Position numbers and translations under genes: made by a program
Shown here: one piece after another, positions 8,103 through 15,946 of the stretch
How the letters are laid out: each line of letters starts with the position of its first letter
How positions within the stretch are numbered: the stretch's first letter is position 1
The notes under the pieces: model-generated
The model's database searches: none
What the model saw: the letters and a program-made list of their open reading frames with translations, nothing else
Told to the model about the DNA's origin: nothing
From: Planctomycetota bacterium
GTDB taxonomy: Bacteria; Planctomycetota; UBA1135; GCA-002686595
Length of the DNA stretch: 47,348 nucleotides
Assembly: GCA_029250885.1 (NCBI GenBank)
Contig: JAQXEK010000024.1
Span: forward strand, 1 to 47,348
Direction: 5' to 3'

Positions 8103-11100
8103 GTGAAGACTGATGCACTGAGTCCTGAACTTCCTGAGATTACCGCCGGCAAGGTGGTGGGAAGCGGCGCCTTTGGCGAGGTACGGCTCGTGGAGTTGCG
8201 CGAGCCCTGGGGCGAGCTCGATACCGGCACCTTGCTTGCGGTCAAACGCCTGTTGCCCGCAACCTGGGGCGACAAGCAGGCGGAGCAGCGGCTCTTGGAC
8301 GAGGGCCACTTGGGCATGACCCTAGCTAGTCCCGGCTTTGTGCGCGTACTTGCCACGGGACTCCGCGAGAGCGAGGCCGCCCCCGAGATTGTCATGGAGT
8401 GGATCCCCGGCAATACCCTGGAAGATCTTCTGGAGGCGGGCCCCTGTCCAGAGCCCTTGGTGCGTTCCCTCGGCCGTCGCATCGCCGGCGCCCTAGCCGA
8501 GCTGCACGGCGCCGGCTACGCCCACGCCGACGTCAAGCCCGACAACATCCGTTTGGATGCCAAGGGCCACGGGCGCCTCTTAGATCTGGGATTCGCGACC
8601 TTGTTTGGACCCGACTCCCAGGCCATCCAGCATGACCCAGGCAGCCCCCTGTGGATGGCGCCCGAGCGCCGCCGCGGCCAGGGGCCAAGTCCCGAGTCCG
8701 ATGTCTACTCCCTTGGCCTAGTCCTCTTCCTTGCCGCCACTGGCAGGTCCCCCGGCACAACCATCCCCAAGCCCTCGAGCATCGCCCCCCGCCTGACCCC
8801 ATTCATTGACGAGCTGATCGGCGAGATGCTAAGGCCTGGCCCGACGGCTCGCCCCACGGCGGCCGAAGTTCACGAACGCCTACAGCTCGGCGAAGCGAGC
8901 TCCTGGTGGCAGACCCAGGTCACCACCCTGGGCACAGCGGCGCCGACCCGGCCCCGGGCGCGCGGACCCTTGAACTTGATCCTCGAGCTCGGTCGCGCGG
9001 AGCAGCTCAAGCAGCTGGCCGATCTGCCTCCGTCCCAGGTCGTCCTTCTCCTGGGCGAAGAGGGCAGCGGCAAGTGGGAACTCGTACACGAGTTCGCCTC
9101 CCGCGCTCGGCGCTCAAAGACGCCCCCCCTGTTTTTGTCCACCCGCGCCACGCCCATGGTCGAGGCGCGGCCCTACGGGTCCTTGCTCTCGCTGCTGCGG
9201 GCCTGGCTTGGCTGCCCCCGCGACACCCCGGTCCTGCCTAGCCAGATTCAACGCCTTGAGGCCCTGGTCTCACCCCTCAGCCTGGACTCCTTGATCGCGG
9301 CCCTCAGCCTTAGCCACGAAAGCCCCGTAGAGGGCTCCCTGCAGGCCGCATTCGTGGAGTGGCTGCTTGCGCTACCGGGTCAGAACGAAGCGATCATCTT
9401 TGTGGACGAGCTGCAGGATGCGGGCGAAGAGACCCTTCGTACCCTTCTTCAAGTGGCAGCCACCAAGGGATCTAGGTGCCCCACGCTGGTTCTCGGCGAG
9501 CGCGATGACCTGGCCACCGATCCCGATCCACGCATCGCGGCCGTATCCCATGTACGTATCGAGCTGCGCCCACTCACCAGTTCAGCCATCGCCAAGATTG
9601 TGGCCGAGCTATTCGATCGAGCCACACCGCGCCTGCGGCTGACCAAGGTGTTGATAGACCGCAGCCGCGGCAACCCCGCGCTGCTCTACGAGATCATCCG
9701 CAATCTCAAGGACAGCGGCGCGACCAGGCGCACCATGGCGGGCCTACGCCTCCTGATCACTCCCGAGGAGCTCCCGATTCCTGCCTCCCTGCGGGCGTCC
9801 ATCGGCGAGCGTTTCCAGCGCTTGGACCGCGCCCACAGGTTCGTGCTCGCGCGGATGGCGATCCTTGCGGGACACCTGTCCCCCAACCTGCTGCGCCGTG
9901 CCTTTGGAGACGATCGTAACGAGGACCTAGGCGCGATCATCACGTCTTTGACGCGCCAACGTTGGCTCATTCCCAGTGGCGACCACTACCGCTTTGCTAG
10001 ACCGGCCCTGCGCGAAGCCGTGCTGGCTGCTCTCTCCCATAAATCTCGCAAGCGCCTACATCGCGAGGCTGCGGCCGGTTTGGCACCAAGACCAGGGGAG
10101 AGTGCCTCCGTCGGTACCGGGATCCGGCGAGCTTGGCACCTGCGCGAAGGCGGTGAGACGCGAGCCCTCTTGAGCACAGTCCGCACCGTGATCCGCAGCC
10201 TGATCGACCGCGGTCAGCCCCAGCGAGTCAGTACTTTGGTCGATTGGGGGCTCGAGGCCCTTGATGCCCTTGAAGGCGAGCCAGGCGAGGGGCTGACCGT
10301 GGACGAACAGTACCTGCGTATGGCCTTCCTGGAGCAGGCCGCCGCGGCGGCGAACCGCATGGGGGCCCGTGAGCGCGAGCGGGTCCACCTAGACAAGCTT
10401 GCGGACCTGGGGGTCGACCCGGCCAGCGATCCATTCCGAACCGCGCGCATTTACTTGATGCACGGGCGCCACGCACGAGACACGGGCGCCTTTGGCATGG
10501 CTCGGGGTCTGTTTCGCAACGCCTATGAGTTTGCGAAGGAGGCCAAGCGGCCTCTGCTCGAGGCGCGCAGCTTGGCCCTGTTGGCCAAGGTTCTAGCAGA
10601 GGGCGGCGACCTAGAGAAGGCCAAGCAGAACTCGACGAAGGCTTGGGACTTGGCGAAGAAGCACAAAGACACACCCGGCAGTGGACCGATCCTCGCGGGC
10701 ACGGCCCTGACGCGAGCCCATGTTGCGGTCCTGCGGGGCAGGCCGGATCGAGCGCTCTTGTTCGTGGATCGCGCACTAAAGATCCTGCGCAAGAATCAAA
10801 CGACCATCGAGCCCGGACTGCGAGCAAGAGCGCACCTTCTGCGGGCGCGTATTTGGCGCGACTTGGGCCGCCCCGCCCGGGCGCGCGGATCCGCAAACAG
10901 AGCCCGAGAGCTGGCCCAACTTGCCCAAGAGCGCGCCCTGGAGTCCGAGGCCGCCGCACGCCTAGGCGGGCTATTCGTTGACGCCGGACAGCTCGAAGAA
11001 GCCGAGGCGCACCTGCGCGATGCCCTGCTGATCGCACGCGAGATCGAAGACAAGCGCGGCATGTGCCTAGTACAGATCTGGCTGGGGACACTGCTCGCCG

Positions 11101-11519
11101 AGGCCAACGATCCCGAGGCAGCCACAGCACTGGCCTCTGCCGCCGCCGTAGCCAAGGAGGTTGGCCTGCACCGGCCCGAGGCCATGGCCTTTGCCCTAGC
11201 CGCTAGGATCGAGGTCAGCGAAAACAACCTTGCAGGGGCCACGGAACTAGCCGAACGCGCGAAGAGGATGCTGGACCAACAGGGCGCCGAGCTTCGGGAC
11301 CGCATTGTAATTACGGGCACTTGGACCATGGTGTTGCACCACAACGGTTGTGAAGAGGAGGCGGTGAAGGTGGCCAAGGAGCTGCGGCGAAAGATGCGCT
11401 CTGCATCTGGGCGCATCGGCGATAGCAACCTGCGCAAGCTGCACCGCAAGCAGACGACGAAGCTGCTGGAGTCCGTCCTGTCCGCGGAGGGCCCGGTCTA
11501 CCCCCGGGCCGAAGAGTAG
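8103..11519 (+). CDS. Ser/Thr protein kinase - AAA-type ATPase - TPR signalling protein
   Basis: A 1138-residue multidomain protein. The eukaryote-like kinase occupies about 16-265: Gly loop GSGAFGEV (20-27), K48 of AVK, catalytic loop HADVKPDN (141-148, Ala in place of the usual Arg), DLG at 161-163 in place of DFG, and APE at 186-188. An STAND/AAA-like ATPase follows at about 290-680, with Walker A GEEGSGKW (318-325; Trp replaces the usual Ser/Thr) and Walker B IIFVDE (431-436). The rest, about 740-1130, is helical with TPR-like repeats, suited to partner binding. There is no transmembrane segment, so it is probably cytosolic. Loss of the HRD Arg suggests activity independent of activation-loop phosphorylation. 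The target is unknown. It starts at GTG with a leaderless -10. Confidence 0.85.
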   Translation: MKTDALSPELPEITAGKVVGSGAFGEVRLVELREPWGELDTGTLLAVKRLLPATWGDKQAEQRLLDEGHLGMTLASPGFVRVLATGLRESEAAPEIVMEWIPGNTLEDLLEAGPCPEPLVRSLGRRIAGALAELHGAGYAHADVKPDNIRLDAKGHGRLLDLGFATLFGPDSQAIQHDPGSPLWMAPERRRGQGPSPESDVYSLGLVLFLAATGRSPGTTIPKPSSIAPRLTPFIDELIGEMLRPGPTARPTAAEVHERLQLGEASSWWQTQVTTLGTAAPTRPRARGPLNLILELGRAEQLKQLADLPPSQVVLLLGEEGSGKWELVHEFASRARRSKTPPLFLSTRATPMVEARPYGSLLSLLRAWLGCPRDTPVLPSQIQRLEALVSPLSLDSLIAALSLSHESPVEGSLQAAFVEWLLALPGQNEAIIFVDELQDAGEETLRTLLQVAATKGSRCPTLVLGERDDLATDPDPRIAAVSHVRIELRPLTSSAIAKIVAELFDRATPRLRLTKVLIDRSRGNPALLYEIIRNLKDSGATRRTMAGLRLLITPEELPIPASLRASIGERFQRLDRAHRFVLARMAILAGHLSPNLLRRAFGDDRNEDLGAIITSLTRQRWLIPSGDHYRFARPALREAVLAALSHKSRKRLHREAAAGLAPRPGESASVGTGIRRAWHLREGGETRALLSTVRTVIRSLIDRGQPQRVSTLVDWGLEALDALEGEPGEGLTVDEQYLRMAFLEQAAAAANRMGARERERVHLDKLADLGVDPASDPFRTARIYLMHGRHARDTGAFGMARGLFRNAYEFAKEAKRPLLEARSLALLAKVLAEGGDLEKAKQNSTKAWDLAKKHKDTPGSGPILAGTALTRAHVAVLRGRPDRALLFVDRALKILRKNQTTIEPGLRARAHLLRARIWRDLGRPARARGSANRARELAQLAQERALESEAAARLGGLFVDAGQLEEAEAHLRDALLIAREIEDKRGMCLVQIWLGTLLAEANDPEAATALASAAAVAKEVGLHRPEAMAFALAARIEVSENNLAGATELAERAKRMLDQQGAELRDRIVITGTWTMVLHHNGCEEEAVKVAKELRRKMRSASGRIGDSNLRKLHRKQTTKLLESVLSAEGPVYPRAEE

Positions 11520-11578
11520 GCCCCCGCGATTCCGGCCTGCCCCCCCCTAAAAGCCTTAGGAGAGGACTGCCGAAAGTT

Positions 11579-11595
11579 TTGAGAATGATTCTCAA
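11579..11595. promoter_or_regulatory. Fur-like box 1
   Basis: TTGAGAATGATTCTCAA is a perfect 8-1-8 palindrome containing the 7-1-7 core TGAGAAT-G-ATTCTCA, which fits the Fur consensus TGAnAATnATTnTCA. Its centre lies 30 bp from that of a second palindrome, in the AT-rich control region ahead of the porin operon. Fur, or a related metal sensor (Zur, PerR, Mur), would bind here. Confidence 0.75.
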
Positions 11596-11608
11596 TAAAA
11601 ATGACCAC

Positions 11609-11625
11609 TTGAGATCCGATCTCAA
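11609..11625. promoter_or_regulatory. Fur-like box 2
   Basis: TTGAGATCCGATCTCAA is a second perfect 8-1-8 palindrome with the same outer arms (TTGAGA and TCTCAA) as box 1. Its centre is 30 bp, about three helical turns, from that of box 1, so two dimers would bind the same face of the DNA. It lies 76 bp before the porin start. The inner bases differ from the Fur consensus more than in box 1. Confidence 0.6.
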
Positions 11626-11701
11626 TAAACTCTCGGCCATGTAGAGCCCCGACGGCTCCAATCAAGTCCGCTAGACATCTCATTTTTTACCCTCATCTGC
11701 T

Positions 11702-12910
11702 ATGTCCCTCCGCTTTGCCCTCCCCACAGCCCTCCTGCTCTCCGGTGCTCCCGCCGTCCTCGCCCAGGACGACGCGCCCACGAACGCCCAACTCCAGAAG
11801 CAGGTCGAGGTGCTCTTCCAAGAACTCAGTGACCTCAAGAACGGCGAGGCAGCTTCCAACGACGCCAGCCGCTTTAGCTTTGGCGGCTACGGTGAATATC
11901 ACTTCAATATGCCCAAGGATGGCGACAAGCAGGCGGACGCCCACCGCTTTGTCTTCTACCTGGGGTACCAGTTTGGCGACGGTCTCTCGTTGCACTCGGA
12001 GACCGAGATCGAGCACAATTTTGTTACCGATGGTGCAGGCGGCCAGGTAGCGATCGAGCAACTGTACGTTGATTTCGAAACAAGTGAACGCAGCGGCTTC
12101 CAGATTGGTCGCATCCTCGCTCCCCTAGGCATTATTAACCAGCGCCACGAGCCTTCTGTGTTCAACGGCGTCGAGCGCCCGAACTTCTCTAAGTACATCC
12201 TGCCCACCACCTGGAGCTTGGACGGCATCGGCTACTGGTCCCAGATCAACGAGAATCTGACCGGTATGGTCTACCTAACCGGAGGCCTAGACGGCTCGGG
12301 CTTTAGTGACAAGGATGGTATCCGTGGCGGGCGCATGAAAGAGCGTCCCGGACTCGACAACCCAGCCCTCAGCGGCCGACTCGATTGGCGCCCCGACGGC
12401 GCCGAGGGTCTGCGACTGGGCGCATCGTTCTTCAGCGGCGGCGCGAACAACAAGAACAAGGGTGGCGAGATTGGCGTGGACTCCAAGGTCGACATCTTTA
12501 GCCTAGACTTTGAGTACAGCACCGGAGACTTCGACTTCCGCGGCGTGTACGCCAAGGACCGCGTCACAGGCGCGGACGAACTTAACGCAGCCTTCGGAAA
12601 CAACGTCGGCGAAGCGATGTCTGGCTACTACATTGAGGGAGCCTACCACCTGATGCCCGACAGCTGGCGCAGCGACCGCCTGCGCGACTCGGACCTGGTT
12701 GCCTTTGTGCGCTACGAGGACTTCGACACCCAAGACGAACTTGGCAGCGCCCTTGAGAACCCGCAAGCAAGCCGCGAGGAGACCACCGTCGGACTGGGTT
12801 ACTGGCTCACCCCGGACCTTGTCATCAAGGCCGACTACCAGTTCCTGGACGATGACACCGATAGCCGCAACGATCAGCTGAACTTCGGTATTGGCTGGAC
12901 CCTACGCTAA
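11702..12910 (+). CDS. Outer-membrane porin-like beta-barrel protein
   Basis: A 402-residue exported protein. The signal peptide ends near AQDD (residues 21-24), followed by a short coiled-coil-like segment (QLQKQVEVLFQELSDLK) as seen at the N-terminus of many periplasm-anchored porins. From about 58 (FSFGGYGEYHF) the sequence alternates hydrophobic and polar residues in beta strands and ends in the aromatic strand NFGIGWTLR. It resembles the phosphate-selective porin O/P and DcaP-like group; the substrate is not readable. It is the first gene behind two Fur-like boxes, so it is probably induced by metal starvation. Its TAA overlaps the next ATG by one base (TAATG), indicating coupled translation. 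Confidence 0.8.
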   Translation: MSLRFALPTALLLSGAPAVLAQDDAPTNAQLQKQVEVLFQELSDLKNGEAASNDASRFSFGGYGEYHFNMPKDGDKQADAHRFVFYLGYQFGDGLSLHSETEIEHNFVTDGAGGQVAIEQLYVDFETSERSGFQIGRILAPLGIINQRHEPSVFNGVERPNFSKYILPTTWSLDGIGYWSQINENLTGMVYLTGGLDGSGFSDKDGIRGGRMKERPGLDNPALSGRLDWRPDGAEGLRLGASFFSGGANNKNKGGEIGVDSKVDIFSLDFEYSTGDFDFRGVYAKDRVTGADELNAAFGNNVGEAMSGYYIEGAYHLMPDSWRSDRLRDSDLVAFVRYEDFDTQDELGSALENPQASREETTVGLGYWLTPDLVIKADYQFLDDDTDSRNDQLNFGIGWTLR

Positions 12911-14541
12911 TGAACTCAAGAAGCGCGAGTTTGGTGCCCGGCTTGGCCGGGCTACTGGTTCCTGCAGCCATTGCTGCTCCGAGTGGAGCTGTCTGGGGAG
13001 GCTCTGCACAGCCTCTCCAGCCGGCGAGTCCCACGGCCATGGCTGCAGGAGCGCTTCCCATCGGAGACTCCTATCTCTCCGAGCAGGAGGCGCTCGCGCT
13101 GTTCTTCCCCACCGCCACTAAAATCCAACGGTCTATCGCCCTGCCCGAGGGCTTAGCCGATGGCGACCTGCGGGAACGCAACATTCCACGCCACTTCTTC
13201 CGCTACGCCGCCTATCGCGACGATGAGCTAATCGGCTACGGCGTGGTGGACAACGTCCCTGGCAAGAGCCGGCCGATCACATATCTGCTAGCGACGGATG
13301 CACCGGATGCCTCGGGTCGCCTACGCGCACTCGGCGTCGAGATCTTGGTCTATCGGGAGAGCCACGGCTTCGAGGTAGACCGCGAGGTCTTCCGCCGTCA
13401 GTTTGTCGGAAAGGGGACCGCCGACTCGCTTACTCTCAAGGACGACATCCGCAATGTTGCCGGCGCGACCATCTCCTGCCGCTCGGTCACGGACGGTGTC
13501 CACGACCTGCTGACCATTTTGGAGGCCGTGCCCGTGGAGGTGCAGAGTACAGCCGAGGTAACCGAGCCCCTGGCGCCGGACCTTGACGAGCACAAGGACG
13601 CGAACCACCTTACGCGGACACGGCTTGTGATGAATGCGCCGCTCCGCATCAGCATCGAGCTAGATCCGAGCGATGCAAATGGCCTCACCCGCAAGGACGC
13701 TATCGCCATCAGCGAAGAGGCCTTTGCTATGGTGCAGGGCCTAGAGAGTGCCCTAAGCCGATACGACGAGAACAGCGCTGTCTCGCGAATCAACCGCTCG
13801 GAGAGTACTTCCCAGGAGGTGTCCGAGGCCACCCACAGACTCCTTGAGCGCGCGGTACACTGGGCGAAGCAATCCCATGGCGCGTTCGATCCCGTGGCCG
13901 GCGGCCTGGCTCGGCTCTGGAAAGATGCGGGTTCCGGCAGCTCGCTCCCCAGGGCGAGCGCCGTCGATGCGGCGCGCAAGGTAGGCGGCTACAGCAAGCT
14001 GAAGCTAGGCCAAGGATCTGGCGGCTTGGGCTTCGTGGCCAGTGTTGCCAGCCGCGGTGCCGAGTTGGACCTTGGAGCTTGTGCCAAGGGGCACGCCCTC
14101 GACGAGCTCGCCAAGCTGCTGCGTCAGCGCGGCGTAACCCAGGCCTGCATCGATTTTGGAGGCCAACTGTATGTGATCGGCGACGCACAACGGGTCGACC
14201 TGCGCGACGAAGAGTCCGCGCCTTCGGTTATGCTCGCCGGTGGGTCTTTGGCAACGACCGGCGATGCCGAGCGAGGCCTCGTCATCGACGGCGTCCCCCA
14301 TTCTCATGTCATCGATCCCCGCACAGGCATGCCCGCGCGGGGCGCCCACACGGTGAGCGTCTTCGCGGAATCCGCCCTGGATGCAGATATTCTGTCGACC
14401 CTGCTCTTCGTGCTTGGGGTCGAAGAGGCCAAAGCCTTTGCCTGCACCCATGGCATCGCAGCCCGGTTCTCGCCTACAATATCTCCCGGCGATAGCGTCA
14501 TGACTCCAGCTTGGGTCGCGCGCTTCTCCGGGATGAAATGA
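12910..14541 (+). CDS. FMN-binding domain fused to ApbE flavin transferase
   Basis: A 543-residue exported fusion. Residues 1-47 form a signal peptide or anchor region. The FMN-binding domain (about 52-207) contains AGATIS (184-189), matching the flavinylation motif in which FMN is esterified to the Thr, here T187. From about 236 an ApbE domain follows: FDPVAGGLARLW, LDLGACAKGHALDEL, DFGGQLYV, HVIDPRTG and the C-terminal metal-binding segment ESALDADILST. ApbE proteins transfer FMN from FAD to such Thr residues, so enzyme and substrate lie in one chain. The gene is translationally coupled to the porin before it and overlaps the membrane protein after it (ATGA). It is probably an extracytoplasmic electron carrier that matures itself. 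The domain calls are secure. Confidence 0.88.
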   Translation: MNSRSASLVPGLAGLLVPAAIAAPSGAVWGGSAQPLQPASPTAMAAGALPIGDSYLSEQEALALFFPTATKIQRSIALPEGLADGDLRERNIPRHFFRYAAYRDDELIGYGVVDNVPGKSRPITYLLATDAPDASGRLRALGVEILVYRESHGFEVDREVFRRQFVGKGTADSLTLKDDIRNVAGATISCRSVTDGVHDLLTILEAVPVEVQSTAEVTEPLAPDLDEHKDANHLTRTRLVMNAPLRISIELDPSDANGLTRKDAIAISEEAFAMVQGLESALSRYDENSAVSRINRSESTSQEVSEATHRLLERAVHWAKQSHGAFDPVAGGLARLWKDAGSGSSLPRASAVDAARKVGGYSKLKLGQGSGGLGFVASVASRGAELDLGACAKGHALDELAKLLRQRGVTQACIDFGGQLYVIGDAQRVDLRDEESAPSVMLAGGSLATTGDAERGLVIDGVPHSHVIDPRTGMPARGAHTVSVFAESALDADILSTLLFVLGVEEAKAFACTHGIAARFSPTISPGDSVMTPAWVARFSGMK

Positions 14542-14960
14542 CAAACCTCCACAAGGCACTGCTCTGGCTATTGGTTCTGGCCGCCCTCGCCACAGGGCTC
14601 TGCCAGGCCTGGATGCGCTATTTGCTGGATCCCGTCGACGCGTTCTCCGCCTGGAACCACCCCTGGCAGGGCATGATCGAGTCCTTGCACGTGTTTGTTG
14701 CGCCACTGCTCACGCTCGTGCTTGGTTATACCCTTGCCGCCCACGCAAGGGTGCGCTGGCAGTCCCCCAGCACGCACAAGAAGCGGCGGCGCAGCGGCGC
14801 CTTGGTCACGGGGTTACTCCTAGTCCTGATCCTGTCCGGCGCTTGGATGACGGCCTGGTCCTACCCTGAAGGCAAGGCCATTGCTTGGATCCACGGGATT
14901 GCGGGTAGCCTATTTGGACTAGCGTTTCTTGGACACGCGCTGCGCAAGCAACGCGGATAG
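14538..14960 (+). CDS. Four-helix membrane protein with paired histidines, possible heme b protein
   Basis: A 140-residue membrane protein. I chose ATG 14538 because it overlaps the ApbE stop (ATGA); the frame is open a little further upstream. There are four predicted helices (about 7-25, 48-68, 87-105 and 115-133). Helix 2 has H51 and H69 and helix 4 has H119 and H133, spacings of 18 and 14 typical of bis-His heme b ligation. DUF4405-type and cytochrome-b-like proteins share this look. Its position after an exported flavoprotein suggests it passes electrons across the inner membrane to the FMN domain, perhaps for ferric iron reduction. The heme and the role are inferences. Confidence 0.65.
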   Translation: MTNLHKALLWLLVLAALATGLCQAWMRYLLDPVDAFSAWNHPWQGMIESLHVFVAPLLTLVLGYTLAAHARVRWQSPSTHKKRRRSGALVTGLLLVLILSGAWMTAWSYPEGKAIAWIHGIAGSLFGLAFLGHALRKQRG

Positions 14961-14968
14961 GCGCTCCC

Positions 14969-15904
14969 CTAGTGGCCCTTGCGCTTGGTCGGATCGCTGA
15001 ACATGCGCTCGAAGACCTGGCCCAACCAGTGGAAGATTCCCCGGCGCGAGTGCTCGGTGGAGATGCGGCGCCAGTCCTCTTTCCAGTGGGTGCGATCCGG
15101 GTCGTAGGCCTTAAAGAAGCGCGCATAGTCCCCGCTGCGAAGGAAGCGGCCACCGGTCTTGTCCCTTCGGTCGATAGCGCGGAACAGACGCCGTAGGTTG
15201 CGCCGGCGCTCCGCCTTTGACAGGGTCTCCACGAAGGCGGACTGGTCCAAGTCAATGACCCAGATCTTGATCGGTTTGGTCTCGAGGCCGGGCTGGGGAT
15301 CGACCAAGGCAGCCTTGGCCAGCATGAGATTGCGGGGTTGTAGGTCCGCGTGCAGCAGGCCAAAGCTGTGTAGCTTCCGCAGCAGCTCGCCCAGTGCGGT
15401 AATCGCGCGGGCGCGAACGGAATCAGGCAGCTCGCCGCGGCGCACGGACTCGATCACGGCGCCAAAGTCTAGGCTGTCCTCGATGCGTCGGGTCATTAAG
15501 TCAAGGTACCACCCGCCGCCGAAGGCCGGTCGCGCCCGGGCAGCCACGACTATGGGCGTTGCGATGTGGCTGCGGCGCAGGGCGTCCCCAAGGATGAGCT
15601 CGCGAAAGGGGCGCTCGGGATCGAGGAAGCGCTTACCGGTCAACCAGCGCAACAGTCCGCCGTGACTGTAGCGACGCACCACCAAGCGCTCCTCGCCTAG
15701 GTCGTATTCGTACAGAGGCTTGCGCCCGTGCAGGTCGCTGACCTTGATCTGACCATCCTCTTCTGGGCCGAAGCCGAGGCCGTGCAGTTGCTTCGCGTAG
15801 TCGATGGACAGGGCCAGCACGCCACCGGGCGCCTCCTCGACGAAGTAGCCCGGCGGTAGCTCGCCTAGGATTGGCAGGGTGGGCTTGCCCGGCGGTTGAC
15901 GCAT
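14969..15904 (-). CDS. Kdo/WaaP (InaA)-family lipopolysaccharide kinase-like protein
   Basis: 311 residues from ATG 15904. The frame is open to 15928, but that stretch would be translated through a perfect hairpin that looks like the previous gene's terminator. The catalytic core is HADLQPRN (185-192), followed by VIDLDQS (216-222), the Asp that binds metal. Both match the RIO/WaaP/KdkA group that phosphorylates Kdo or heptose of LPS core on the cytoplasmic face. The C-terminal part is rich in Arg, Lys and Trp, suggesting membrane contact. It converges with the flavin operon only 8 bp away. It could instead be an InaA-like or RIO-like protein kinase; the fold is firm and the substrate is not. 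Confidence 0.8.
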   Translation of the reverse strand: MRQPPGKPTLPILGELPPGYFVEEAPGGVLALSIDYAKQLHGLGFGPEEDGQIKVSDLHGRKPLYEYDLGEERLVVRRYSHGGLLRWLTGKRFLDPERPFRELILGDALRRSHIATPIVVAARARPAFGGGWYLDLMTRRIEDSLDFGAVIESVRRGELPDSVRARAITALGELLRKLHSFGLLHADLQPRNLMLAKAALVDPQPGLETKPIKIWVIDLDQSAFVETLSKAERRRNLRRLFRAIDRRDKTGGRFLRSGDYARFFKAYDPDRTHWKEDWRRISTEHSRRGIFHWLGQVFERMFSDPTKRKGH

Positions 15905-15912
15905 AGTGAGCA

Positions 15913-15937
15913 CCGGCCCTGGGGTCACCAGGGCCGG
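15913..15937. terminator. Hairpin between the kptA-like and LPS-kinase-like genes
   Basis: A perfect 10-bp stem pairs CCGGCCCTGG (15913-15922) with CCAGGGCCGG (15928-15937) around a 5-nt loop. It lies 10 bp after the end of the upstream minus-strand gene and 9 bp before the next start. There is no T run, so it may attenuate or stabilise the mRNA rather than terminate fully. Confidence 0.5.
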
Positions 15938-15946
15938 ATTTCGAGG

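Noticed and set aside
10228..11130. 300-residue minus-strand ORF inside the kinase-TPR gene
   Set aside because: It is rich in Arg, Pro, Ala and Cys with no structure, the usual product of a GC-rich complementary frame.
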